Source: Escherichia sp. E1V33 (lineage in GTDB: Bacteria > Pseudomonadota > Gammaproteobacteria > Enterobacterales > Enterobacteriaceae). From it: a stretch of 64,000 nt of DNA. Of this stretch, positions 49,463 to 58,165 are shown piece by piece (position 1 is the stretch's first letter; every line of letters begins with the position of its first letter). The notes under the pieces were generated by a model that ran no database searches, was not told the DNA's origin, and saw only the letters and a program-made list of their open reading frames with translations. The DNA is taken from NCBI RefSeq assembly GCF_004211955.1, contig NZ_RHJI01000007.1, forward strand, positions 30,643 through 94,642, read 5' to 3'. Position numbers and translations under genes: made by a program.

Positions 49463-50674
49463 ATGAAATTTACGCTAAGTCAGTATTCTCTGCTGACCTG
49501 TGCTTTTTTTACTGCTCTGTCTGGTAATGCTCAGTCGTCTACGACCTATATGGAAGCCAGTAATGATGCTATGGGAGGGACGGGAGTTGCATCGTCTCAT
49601 TATTGTGCGGCAGCACTCGCTAATCCGGCACTGATGACGAGTGCCACCGCTTCCGATGATTTCAGCATGATTCTGCCGTCAGTCGGAGTACAGGTATCGG
49701 ATCCCGACCATTTGCAGAGCGATGTGGATGCCGTGAAAGATGCCTGGGATCGCTATGATGCAGCTCTATCTGGTGCAGTCGCGCCTTTGGGGGCCGCGAC
49801 CGATCTGCAACATCAACTGGAGAAATTTAAAAATACACAGGTGAATGTGCTGGCGAGTGTAGGCATGGTCGCGACAGTTCCGAACAGTCAATTACCTTTT
49901 GCCCTGATACTGAAGTCATGGGGGACGGCAACGGTGGAAGGAAAGGTCAGCGACCACGATCTGCAATATCTGGATGATGTGACTAAGGGCAAAATTATTC
50001 CAACAGCGAGCGATACTGATACGTTGACATCGCGGGCCTATGGTCGTGCGGCGGCAGTGAGTGATGTCGGGATTGCTATTGCTAGGACGTTTGAGACGAA
50101 CGGGCTCAGGTATTCTCTTGGCGTAACTCCGAAATATCAGCGTGTGGATCTGTTTAATTACAATACCACGGTACAGAATTACGACAGCCACGATTTCCGT
50201 AGCCATGAATACCGTAATAATACTCCCGGTATTAATGCCGACATTGGTTTTGCTACTGAGCTGAATGAACACTGGATGCTGGGTCTGGCTGGGCAAAATA
50301 TTGTTCCCCGTAGTATTGATACGAAAGAAGTTAACGGGCTGAAAGAAACCTTCAGGATTCGCCCACAGGTAACTGCCGGGGGCTCATGGCATAACGGAAT
50401 CGTGACGACTGCATTGGATGTAGATCTGACGCCGGCCAGTGGTTTTACCCATGATACAAAGCGCCAGTTTGCGGCTATGGGGGCTGAAGTTAACGCCTGG
50501 AATTGGGTGCAACTACGTGCGGGCTATCGTCAGAACATCGCTTCTTCAGAGGGTAGCGCCTTTACTGCCGGTATCGGCATTTCACCTTTTAATATGGTAC
50601 ATCTGGATCTGGCAGGCCTGGTGGGCACTGATCGGACATATGGTGCTGTGGCTCAATTAAGCGAGACTTTCTGA
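49463..50674 (+). CDS. TraF-like conjugal-transfer-type envelope protein
   Basis: A 403-residue exported protein. Signal peptide about residues 1-24 (LSQYSLLTCAFFTALSGNAQ). The N-terminal region of the mature protein contains MEASNDAMGGTGVASSHYCA and AALANPALMT, as in the TraF family of F-type transfer operons and FadL-like barrels. The rest has alternating beta-strands ending in a phenylalanine (AQLSETF), typical of an outer-membrane barrel. The ATG at 49463 has AGGA upstream and is preferred over a TTG at 49445. No other transfer genes flank it, so it may be an isolated piece. Role in conjugation is inferred from family only. Confidence 0.75.
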   Translation: MKFTLSQYSLLTCAFFTALSGNAQSSTTYMEASNDAMGGTGVASSHYCAAALANPALMTSATASDDFSMILPSVGVQVSDPDHLQSDVDAVKDAWDRYDAALSGAVAPLGAATDLQHQLEKFKNTQVNVLASVGMVATVPNSQLPFALILKSWGTATVEGKVSDHDLQYLDDVTKGKIIPTASDTDTLTSRAYGRAAAVSDVGIAIARTFETNGLRYSLGVTPKYQRVDLFNYNTTVQNYDSHDFRSHEYRNNTPGINADIGFATELNEHWMLGLAGQNIVPRSIDTKEVNGLKETFRIRPQVTAGGSWHNGIVTTALDVDLTPASGFTHDTKRQFAAMGAEVNAWNWVQLRAGYRQNIASSEGSAFTAGIGISPFNMVHLDLAGLVGTDRTYGAVAQLSETF

Positions 50675-51092
50675 CAGAAAACAGAATCCGGCTTACAGTA
50701 ACATATTACTGTTTTAGTACGGGCATATAGCGGCGCTGTGACAAATATAGTGAAGCGTATGCCCGTAGTTTTTGTGGCAGCTGTCGATGTATGATGTCAG
50801 TAGGGGGGAATTATATAGCAATACAATAATGTATCGGTAATGAACAGGGATATATTGAAGAATACAAAATGCGCACTGACTAAAATTCTAACGATAAAGA
50901 TAATCGAGCGTAATCATATTTAGATGATATTTTCTTTTGAGATAAAAAATACCCACCATGATACATGGTGGGAAAATCGAACAATGAGTAGGACGGTTGT
51001 AGCAGGAATTACCTCACACAAGAATCATTATTAACAGGATTAAAAATTGTGTATATAGGGCCATTGCCTGATAATTATTCTTATCACTTACC
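50675..51092. other. Gap with a minus-strand terminator
   Basis: AT-rich, no gene seen; contains the lipoprotein-gene terminator at 50943-50972. Confidence 0.4.
50943..50972 (-). terminator. Intrinsic terminator of the lipoprotein gene
   Basis: CCCACCATG and CATGGTGGG pair over nine bp with a three-base loop; on the minus strand this is followed by TATTTTTTATC. It lies 120 bp after the stop of the lipoprotein gene. Confidence 0.7.
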
Positions 51093-51437
51093 TTACATAA
51101 GCACTTTAACTTTGGATATCCATCCCCTTTGTTGCATACAAAGTTCTATCCACTCATAACGAGTATGTTCATTGACATCAATCACATAACTTCGTAAGGT
51201 TGGTGAGCTATCATACTTTTTTTTGCAGTGCCTGTTGTTGCGACATTTTTCGACGTGTGCTTCATAAACTGTTCTTTCCGCTACTCTATTCTTAACGGGA
51301 TATTTCTCTTCAGCCAATGTTCCGCATTCATATTGTGCAGTTGAAAGATCCTGGGCATCAGAGCGAGTGCGTTGCCATTCTGTTGTGCATCCTGATAATA
51401 TGAATGAGACTAGTAGTAGGACGTGTATTTTTTTCAT
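51093..51437 (-). CDS. Small lipoprotein, unknown function
   Basis: A 114-residue protein with AAGGA before the ATG. Lipobox LSGC with Cys17 as the lipidated residue. The mature part has five further cysteines (YECGTLAEEKYP, KCRNNRHCKK, ELCMQQRGW), suggesting disulfides in the periplasm or at the outer membrane. No family recognised. Confidence 0.75.
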   Translation of the reverse strand: MKKIHVLLLVSFILSGCTTEWQRTRSDAQDLSTAQYECGTLAEEKYPVKNRVAERTVYEAHVEKCRNNRHCKKKYDSSPTLRSYVIDVNEHTRYEWIELCMQQRGWISKVKVLM

Positions 51438-51947
51438 ATCATGTTCCTTATGTTCTGCTTGAGTATCTACTTCTTATATCACACACACTACGTTTGTCTA
51501 ACTGAACAGTATTGTCGAAGCGAAATACTTATTATTGACCAGTGTAATAAAAATAATATAAAAATAGAAGATTTGTATCAGATATTCAATACAGTTGATT
51601 ACTTATGTCTGTGATCATTGAAGGTGGTTAAACGTGTCATAATCCTCTGGCGCTTAGATGCTAACTGGCATAAGACTGCTGTTTATCATCCTGGCTGCGA
51701 AATGATGACGAAAACTAGGCTACGATAGTTCAGATCGTAAACTCAGTTATGGCTGAGTATGAAATGGACATAGAAAAATAAGAGGAACAACAGTGGCATA
51801 TACGGCGGAAATCGTGGGGGCGGGTAACCTGAAGTTACTGTAACAAAAAAAGGTATATATCATCAGAGAGTGAGCAGGAATAATACTCATTCCTGCCTGG
51901 TAACAGGAATGATTTATCTATGATAAATGTGAAGTTGGCGGGGGGGG
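51438..51947. other. Gap with a short leader-like frame and a G8 tract
   Basis: No convincing gene. A 16-codon frame at about 51793-51843 begins with GTG after AGAGGAA and ends in TAA, probably a truncated remnant. A run of eight G at 51940-51947 abuts the stop of the secreted protein gene on the other strand. Confidence 0.35.
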
Positions 51948-52400
51948 CTATTGTAAAACGGCATTTCTATGAGGATATGGAGTATGATGATCAATTACAA
52001 AGCGGGTCACTTTGCCAGTGATAGAAGATAGATCACAGCGGAAATAAAATGGGATCCATTTCGACCCGTAAATAAGGTATTGGCCATTGCCAGTTAGTCT
52101 GATAGGAGTATGTAATATTAAACTATTTTGTTCCCCGTCACTGAGTGTGACTTTCTCGACGAGAGATTCATGTTTTTGTATAACAGTCATTGCAACGGGG
52201 AGGCACAGGAATTCTGCTACCTGATGTGCTTCGGTCCACTCATTTTTGATCGCTGTTCTATCTTGTTCATTACTGATTTGTGCCGCCATAATTTCTTCAA
52301 GATAATTTTTTTGCTGTGCCGTAAGAACTGAAGAAAAAGCAAAAGCGGGAAGAATTAGTGTGCCGGCAAAAAGTAACCTGGTTGTCATCTTTGTTATCAT
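51948..52400 (-). CDS. Secreted/periplasmic protein, unknown
   Basis: A 150-residue protein from the ATG at 52400, which has GGAG seven bases upstream; longer starts lack a ribosome site. Signal peptide about residues 1-23 (LLFAGTLILPAFAFS). The mature part has two cysteines (FLCLP and FRCDL) likely to form one disulfide. No family recognised. Confidence 0.65.
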   Translation of the reverse strand: MITKMTTRLLFAGTLILPAFAFSSVLTAQQKNYLEEIMAAQISNEQDRTAIKNEWTEAHQVAEFLCLPVAMTVIQKHESLVEKVTLSDGEQNSLILHTPIRLTGNGQYLIYGSKWIPFYFRCDLSSITGKVTRFVIDHHTPYPHRNAVLQ

Positions 52401-53227
52401 ATAATTCTCCATTAAAAACAATAAAATCCAGGGTTATTGATCTATCAGATACATTCATTTTCACACGAAAAAAAATAAAATCTTGATGATAATTATGAAA
52501 TCTGGCATCACCTGTCATTTGATTGTATCAATTAAGAATAACAAGTTACTGAAGAATGTGGTTTTGGTTATAACTTATTGAAAGTGCACATTATGATCGG
52601 GTACCAAACCATATAAAGGAACATGTTTAAAATTTACCATGTAACTCTGGACGTAGCCAAAGATAACGAGGGGAGCTGAGGAATCATGCAAGGTGAGCCT
52701 CGTCATTGACCTGAACTTGTTAATATTCAAAGGTAAGGTTGTGATACAACCTGGTTATTAAAGCAAATGAAAGGCTCAATAGTGCTACATTTCCTGTTGA
52801 CAAATTAGCTGAGTAAAAATTTAAAAAAACAATAACGCCGATAATCAAAAGATTGTGGAATATAGAGAGTAACTACAATTATTCTTGATTATTAGTTAAA
52901 AAATAACATTTCAGTGATTTATAAATAAAAATGAAGAAGAACGTTTATGCCAATGGTAGCTTGTTTCTTCAATTATAGTTTTGTCAAATTAGTTAATAAA
53001 TGATTTGTATGTTAATTATATGACCTGTAAGCGTTTTGTCAGAAATGATACTGTGGTTGCTATATTGCAGTGTTAATAAAAAATATTCCCCTGCCATCTG
53101 GATGCACAGAGGAACAATAGCTAAAGCATTGCATAATATTGAAATTTAATTATTCTAATGTCACTAATAAGGAATTAAACTATTAGGCTACATAAATAAT
53201 TATAGGTATAGTGTGTGTAGCGTGAAC
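52401..53227. other. AT-rich gap
   Basis: About 830 bp with no supported gene on either strand and no strong structure. It separates the secreted protein from the winged-helix regulator. Confidence 0.4.
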
Positions 53228-53599
53228 TCAAATAAAATTTAATATTAGTGAAACAAATCGAGTGATTAAATTACGTCTTATCGTATTTCCAGCTCCTTGT
53301 GCATGAATGGTCATTTTATAACCTCGTTTGTAAATGTTTTCAATTATCACTGGTCCACCGACAGCATCAATTTTTCTACGAAGCTGAAGAATAAGCTGCT
53401 GAATATTATTATTACTGATCACCTCCCATCGTTCTCCCCAAACAGATTGAGCAAGCTCATTTCGTGGTAGAATACTATCTGACTGCTGCTTATGCAGCAG
53501 CAACGAAAACAACGCCGCTTCTTTTGGGCTTAATCTGGTCGATTTTTTTCCAAACATAAGCACACCGGTTTCATCATCAAAATTCAATTCAGGGTTCAT
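53228..53599 (-). CDS. OmpR/CadC-type winged-helix regulator
   Basis: A 123-residue protein from the ATG at 53599 with AAGGAG upstream. Residues about 5-98 are a winged-helix DNA-binding domain of the Trans_reg_C type (LSPKEAALFSLLLHKQQSDS, NNNIQQLILQLRRKIDAVGG, IENIYKRGYKM). Only a short tail with a weakly hydrophobic end follows, so unlike CadC or ToxR it lacks a clear membrane and periplasmic sensor part. It lies 1.1 kb from the fimbrial operon on the opposite strand and could regulate it; this is inferred from position. Confidence 0.8.
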   Translation of the reverse strand: MNPELNFDDETGVLMFGKKSTRLSPKEAALFSLLLHKQQSDSILPRNELAQSVWGERWEVISNNNIQQLILQLRRKIDAVGGPVIIENIYKRGYKMTIHAQGAGNTIRRNLITRFVSLILNFI

Positions 53600-53899
53600 A
53601 TTATATCTCCTTGCCAAATATGTATTACCATATAAACATTAATCTATTATCAATACGTGAAACTGGTTAAAACATAATGATTAATAACCACCTGATAACA
53701 GAATTCTGATACTGTCATAATTGTTTTTTATGTCCCTGGTGATTTCTTATGTGAATTTTGGCAGGCACTTATGTAAATCAAAAGTTTAATAAGCAAGATA
53801 AAATTACTTAACGAAATGAACTATACACAAAGAACCTAAGGTGATTTATTCACTATCTTAAAATAAGTAATAATTCGGGATGCCATCAGCGTCGCTATA

Positions 53900-54106
53900 T
53901 CAGGAAGGGGGGGGGGCGACATCGAATCCCTGAATTCTTGTACACTGACGAAATGCAGGTTGTTGCAAGTATGCCCATTCATTAATTTTCATATTTACCG
54001 TATCGGATTCATATGAAGACTGTACAGTGATGATACATGAGCCTGATATTGACAATATCAGGCTGATCTTTTTTATCTCATTGATTAAGTGAGGGATATG
54101 AAACAC
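53900..54106 (-). CDS. Small ORF with a C10 tract near its end
   Basis: A 68-codon frame with a GTG start. The N-terminal part has a hydrophobic segment ending ISGSC, which could be a weak lipobox. Ten C in a row (G10 at 53907-53916 on the plus strand) encode the Pro-Pro-Pro near the C-terminus; loss or gain of one base changes the tail. A gene is possible but not certain. Confidence 0.35.
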   Translation of the reverse strand: MFHIPHLINEIKKISLILSISGSCIITVQSSYESDTVNMKINEWAYLQQPAFRQCTRIQGFDVAPPPS

Positions 54107-54716
54107 ATAGATGGGTGCATACCAACAAATGATTAGCTGTTATCGATGCTTCAGATTTCGTCCACGACCATAACCAGTCTACCGCAGAACTACCGTTTAC
54201 AGCCTTTATTCATCAACTCGTGGATAAGGTGACCAATCTACGGTGGTTTATGCTGGCGCTGAGCTCTGGCAATCATAATGGAGCTTCATCGTTCAGAAGT
54301 CGTCAATACCATCGCCAGCTCATTTACCACACCTCCTGATGTACCGGTGTTCCTGGCCCGACTTATTGTTGATGGATGATGACAACTTCATGTTGCGTAG
54401 CATGATCCTCAGAAAGGATAAAATCAAATAGCTTCAATGAGTACAGGTATAGTGTTTTATTTTTTTTAGTGAACAATTTTAATCCAGGAATTTAGCTAAA
54501 AGGCGCAATTATTGTTTTGAAATATATCTTCTTTTTTTCTTTTTTTATCTTGTTTCTGATACTATTTCTGATTTACAGAGCTGTATATACTCAATTACGA
54601 GATTTTTTGATTGTTAGCGATATATTTTCCTGAAAGTGAGTTTTAGTTTTGTAACTGGATTCAGGAATGACAAGGGAATTTAGCTATTGTTGTAAATAAT
54701 GAGTAAGGTAATTATT
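54107..54716. other. Region upstream of the fimbrial operon, with a coding remnant
   Basis: An open plus-strand frame without start, 54133-54339, reads VIDASDFVHDHNQSTAELPF and NLRWFMLALSSGNHNGASSF, coding-like but not identified; probably a decayed gene. The rest, from about 54420, is AT-rich and should hold the fimbrial promoter. Confidence 0.35.
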
Positions 54717-55316
54717 GTGAAATATTGGTATTCGCTAAGTATTCTGACGGCTATAGTTACAATGGGAGTATGGAATAACGCTATAGCAATTGGCAAACCA
54801 GCTCATATTGATGTCTATGCAGAAATTTCGGAAACAACATGCGATATTAGTGTATCAAATGAAAGCATAGTATTAGGTACGTTCTCAAAAAATGATTTTG
54901 CAAAGTCAAAAACAGATGTGGGAACAAAATCTTTTGACTTAAGGGCCTCTAATTGTACCGAGTCCGGTAGTTCACAAGGAACTGTTCCGGGTGATGGAGG
55001 GGTTTATGCTGAAGTATTATTTAGTCCAGGAATGGGTATTCCTGGTGAGCCAACATTATGGAGTAATACCGGGATAAACGATGTTGGCGTGGTTCTCAAA
55101 GGTCGTGTGTATGATTTTGCGGCCAATACATCCACTATGACAGAAATTAAAAACAATGATTATATTCAGTTGGCCAACGTGTCTAAAGGCGATGTGATAA
55201 GTTCAATTGATGGAAAACAAACAACGTTGACCGCATCATTACAGGCGATAAATGCGAATACTGCGTCTGCTCAGCATATTAAAGTGCCTGTGGATTTTAT
55301 GATGATTTACCAATAA
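54717..55316 (+). CDS. Fimbrial major subunit (pilin)
   Basis: A 199-residue pilin from a GTG at 54717 with AAGG upstream; an ATG at 54699 has no ribosome site. Signal peptide about residues 1-24. The first conserved cysteine is in ETTCDISV and the second in RASNCTES, matching the FimA-type disulfide. The N-terminal donor strand (HIDVYAEI) and the penultimate tyrosine (FMMIYQ) for donor-strand exchange are present. First gene of a seven-gene operon and therefore the likely main shaft subunit. Confidence 0.88.
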   Translation: MKYWYSLSILTAIVTMGVWNNAIAIGKPAHIDVYAEISETTCDISVSNESIVLGTFSKNDFAKSKTDVGTKSFDLRASNCTESGSSQGTVPGDGGVYAEVLFSPGMGIPGEPTLWSNTGINDVGVVLKGRVYDFAANTSTMTEIKNNDYIQLANVSKGDVISSIDGKQTTLTASLQAINANTASAQHIKVPVDFMMIYQ

Positions 55317-55334
55317 GCATACGGTAAAAGGGTT

Positions 55335-56057
55335 ATGTTGATTAAATTTTCACTGAGTTTGTTGTTTCTTTTTTTATTGCCATCTGCATGGGCAGATGGG
55401 ATTGGAATTAATGCGTTAAGGATAATTTATCCAGCAGGAAAGACATCAGTTTCGGTAAGTTTGAGAAATAATACTGACAATACCTGGTTGATGCAAAGTT
55501 ATATTACCAGAGTTAGTGCCGGTAAACCGGATAGTCAGTACTTTAAAGTACTTCCTGGAATTGAAAAAGTTTCGCCAAGAAATGAATCAATAGTCAAAAT
55601 GATTGCGTTGGAAAATGTTGACAAACTTCCCCGTGATAGAGAGTCAGTTTTTTATTTTATCTCTCGTGGTATTATCACATCAGAACCATTACAAGATGTG
55701 ATACTACCTGAAACTCAGGCTGGAATTATATTTTCTTTATCCTCACAAATAAAAATGTTTTACCGTCCAGTTGGATTGACGGAAGAGGGGGCTGATGAAG
55801 CAGCCAAAGAAATTGTATTTAATCGTACTGCTACGGGCGTCAAAATTATGAATAATAGTCCGTATTACATTTCGCTTCATGACCTCTTTTTTGGTCATAA
55901 TAGTATAGCTACTATTACTCTGAAAAATATGGGGATGATCTCTCCCTTTGAGTCTATAGACCTAACGTCCACAAAAATTGGGAACAACCGACAGGTGTCA
56001 TGGGTCACTCTCAACGATCTTGGTATGGCAGAAATGCATCAGGGAAAAGTTCATTAA
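55335..56057 (+). CDS. Fimbrial chaperone 1
   Basis: A 240-residue PapD-like periplasmic chaperone. Signal peptide (LSLLFLFLLPSAWA). First Ig domain with YPAGKTSVSVSLRNNTDNTW and a G1 strand (IIFSLSSQIKMFYRPVGL). Second domain with KIMNNSPYYISLHDL. It guides pilins to the usher. 18 bp after the pilin gene. Confidence 0.9.
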   Translation: MLIKFSLSLLFLFLLPSAWADGIGINALRIIYPAGKTSVSVSLRNNTDNTWLMQSYITRVSAGKPDSQYFKVLPGIEKVSPRNESIVKMIALENVDKLPRDRESVFYFISRGIITSEPLQDVILPETQAGIIFSLSSQIKMFYRPVGLTEEGADEAAKEIVFNRTATGVKIMNNSPYYISLHDLFFGHNSIATITLKNMGMISPFESIDLTSTKIGNNRQVSWVTLNDLGMAEMHQGKVH

Positions 56058-56058
56058 T

Positions 56059-56772
56059 ATGCGCACCCTGTACTTTTTGTTCATTATCTTATGTTTACCT
56101 GTAAAAAGTCATGCTGATGGGTTAAGTATTGATCATACCAGGGTCATTATGAGCTCTACATTGCACAGCACAGAGATAGTGATTAGCAATACCAGTAAAT
56201 ATACCTGGCTTGTGCAGAGCGGAATTGTTCATTCTCTCGGCAGTACAGAGAAACTAACACCCTCGGAAAATTTTTACATTTTGCCACCGATTTTCAAATT
56301 GCCATCAGGTCAGTCGCAAACAGTACAGATAATTCGTCGGCAACCGGTATGGCAACATAATCAAGAAACATTACAATACATTGTTTTCAAGAGCATACCT
56401 GCAATTGATAAAAAATTTTTTGAACTGAACAAAGTCAAACAGCAGCTATCGGTATCACTGAGTTTAATTATTAAACTTCTTTCACGTCCCGCTGACCTTA
56501 ATGTATCGTGGGAGAAGTCTGTTTCATTATTATCATTTACGAAAAAAGAACATGCGTTGACGATCAGCAATACCAGTCCGTATTTTATGACGCTTAGCAG
56601 AGTTTTTGTCAATGGAACAGAAATAGCATTAGATGGTAAACAGAGAACAATAACCCCTTTTAGTAAAATTACACTTGATAAGGTAATAACATCGTCAGGG
56701 GATGAAATTAAATGGACCCTCATCAATGGTCAGGGCGGTGAAACCAGAATGATGACGTACAATTTATTATAA
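56059..56772 (+). CDS. Fimbrial chaperone 2
   Basis: A 237-residue PapD-like chaperone. The start at 56059 follows the previous stop by one base and begins a good signal peptide (LYFLFIILCLPVKSHA); an upstream frame extension inside chaperone 1 was rejected. It has MSSTLHSTEIVISNTSKYTW, a G1 strand (VSLSLIIKLLSRPADL) and TISNTSPYFMTLSRV. Distinct in sequence from chaperone 1, so probably specific for another subunit. Confidence 0.9.
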   Translation: MRTLYFLFIILCLPVKSHADGLSIDHTRVIMSSTLHSTEIVISNTSKYTWLVQSGIVHSLGSTEKLTPSENFYILPPIFKLPSGQSQTVQIIRRQPVWQHNQETLQYIVFKSIPAIDKKFFELNKVKQQLSVSLSLIIKLLSRPADLNVSWEKSVSLLSFTKKEHALTISNTSPYFMTLSRVFVNGTEIALDGKQRTITPFSKITLDKVITSSGDEIKWTLINGQGGETRMMTYNLL

Positions 56773-56784
56773 CAAAGGATATCT

Positions 56785-57513
56785 ATGCCCTTTCTGCGCA
56801 AGATAGTTGTGTTTCTTATAATAGTAATAACAAACAAAGGGTTGTGCGATGAGACTACACAGGGTATTTTCATTAATAAAACTAAACTGGTCTTCTCTTC
56901 ACATTTAAATAAAATCGTGCTCAGGGTGGTTAACCATACAGCCGAGCATTATTTATTACAGGCAGTAATTCAAAGTTACGATCCTAAAACGGGTATGGCA
57001 GCTAATGATAATCAAGTCTCACCCTTTATAGTTTCTCCTCCTGTCCACGAACTACGTGCCGGTGATGATACCTTAGTGTCTTTACTTGCAGTGCCGTCAC
57101 GCGCGATTCTCTTACCATCAAGCAGAGAAAGTTTATACTATTTGACGCTAAGACTAATACCATCTGAAATTAAAATGTATAATTCGGTTAAGTTACGCTT
57201 AGTCACTGCTTATAACATCAGGGTCTACTGGCGCCCGATGTTTGATTCAATTAAGGAAAAAGATATTTATTTTTCTTGCAATAATGGTGAATTAAATATT
57301 TTAAATCGCTCGGGTTATTACAGGGAAGTGACGCAGCTATTTATTGATAAGTATAAGATAAAAAAGTCTCTACTTATTAGACCCGTACCACCTTATGGTA
57401 AATTGGAAATAAATACTTCTGTTCAACATTGCTCACCTGGCGTGCATCAGGTTTCATGGCGTTTTCGGGATGACTCTGGTGTGCCATCTGATTTATATCA
57501 AATGGATTTTTAG
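56785..57513 (+). CDS. Fimbrial chaperone 3 (divergent)
   Basis: A 242-residue chaperone-like protein with a signal peptide (VVFLIIVITNKGLC). The first domain is recognisable (NKIVLRVVNHTAEHYLLQAV, LLPSSRESLYYLTLRLIPSE, VTAYNIRVYWRP). The second lacks the usual NxSPYY motif (ILNRSGYYREVTQLFIDKYK) and has a late cysteine. 12 bp after chaperone 2. Perhaps specialised for the tip adhesin. Confidence 0.8.
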   Translation: MPFLRKIVVFLIIVITNKGLCDETTQGIFINKTKLVFSSHLNKIVLRVVNHTAEHYLLQAVIQSYDPKTGMAANDNQVSPFIVSPPVHELRAGDDTLVSLLAVPSRAILLPSSRESLYYLTLRLIPSEIKMYNSVKLRLVTAYNIRVYWRPMFDSIKEKDIYFSCNNGELNILNRSGYYREVTQLFIDKYKIKKSLLIRPVPPYGKLEINTSVQHCSPGVHQVSWRFRDDSGVPSDLYQMDF

Positions 57514-57524
57514 CGAGTTGTGAT

Positions 57525-58163
57525 ATGAATGTTTTGATAAGAAAATTCCCCTATATTTTTTGTAGCATTCTGATTTTTTTTGCCCCTGTTGTTACGCAGG
57601 CAATTACGATGCCAACTCCGACATCTGCTCCTTTAGAGGAATATGCATATTTAAACTTTCATGCAGTTGTTGAAGCCACAACATGCGATATCTCTCTGGA
57701 TAAAACAGAGGTTGAAACGACGATAAATAAATCGGTACTGGCTGCTGTAGGTCCAAATAATGTCTATCCGCTTGATATTCTCGAACTAACTCTGAATAAC
57801 TGCACAGGCCTCATTGATGCGGGAAAGAATGTGATGGTTGGTTTTAGCGGGCAGGTGGCAGATACTGATCGCACTTTCCGTGCAGCAGATTCGAAAAATG
57901 TTAAGTTATCCGCTGTTTTTAATTTTACCGATCAATTTACGGCACCCAACATTGCACATTGTAACCAGGGTAATGTGATTAATTATAATAATCTTACTGC
58001 AAATTTACTTCCCTGGCCAGTAACGCCAGCTCCTTCAGGTGAACTCCACTCATTGAATGATAGCAAGGCAAAACTATTCACAGGCATTTGTGTTCCGCCT
58101 GATGGTGATTCCGGAAATGGTCAATTTCACGCTGCATTAGATATCACATTATTCTTCATCTAA
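57525..58163 (+). CDS. Fimbrial minor subunit
   Basis: A 212-residue pilin-like protein with a signal peptide (FCSILIFFAPVVTQA), a first cysteine in EATTCDISL and second in LNNCTGL, plus an extra C-terminal pair (AHCNQG, GICVPP). It ends in ALDITLFFI. It lies between the chaperones and usher, so it is probably a linker or tip-assembly subunit. Confidence 0.83.
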   Translation: MNVLIRKFPYIFCSILIFFAPVVTQAITMPTPTSAPLEEYAYLNFHAVVEATTCDISLDKTEVETTINKSVLAAVGPNNVYPLDILELTLNNCTGLIDAGKNVMVGFSGQVADTDRTFRAADSKNVKLSAVFNFTDQFTAPNIAHCNQGNVINYNNLTANLLPWPVTPAPSGELHSLNDSKAKLFTGICVPPDGDSGNGQFHAALDITLFFI

Positions 58164-58165
58164 TC

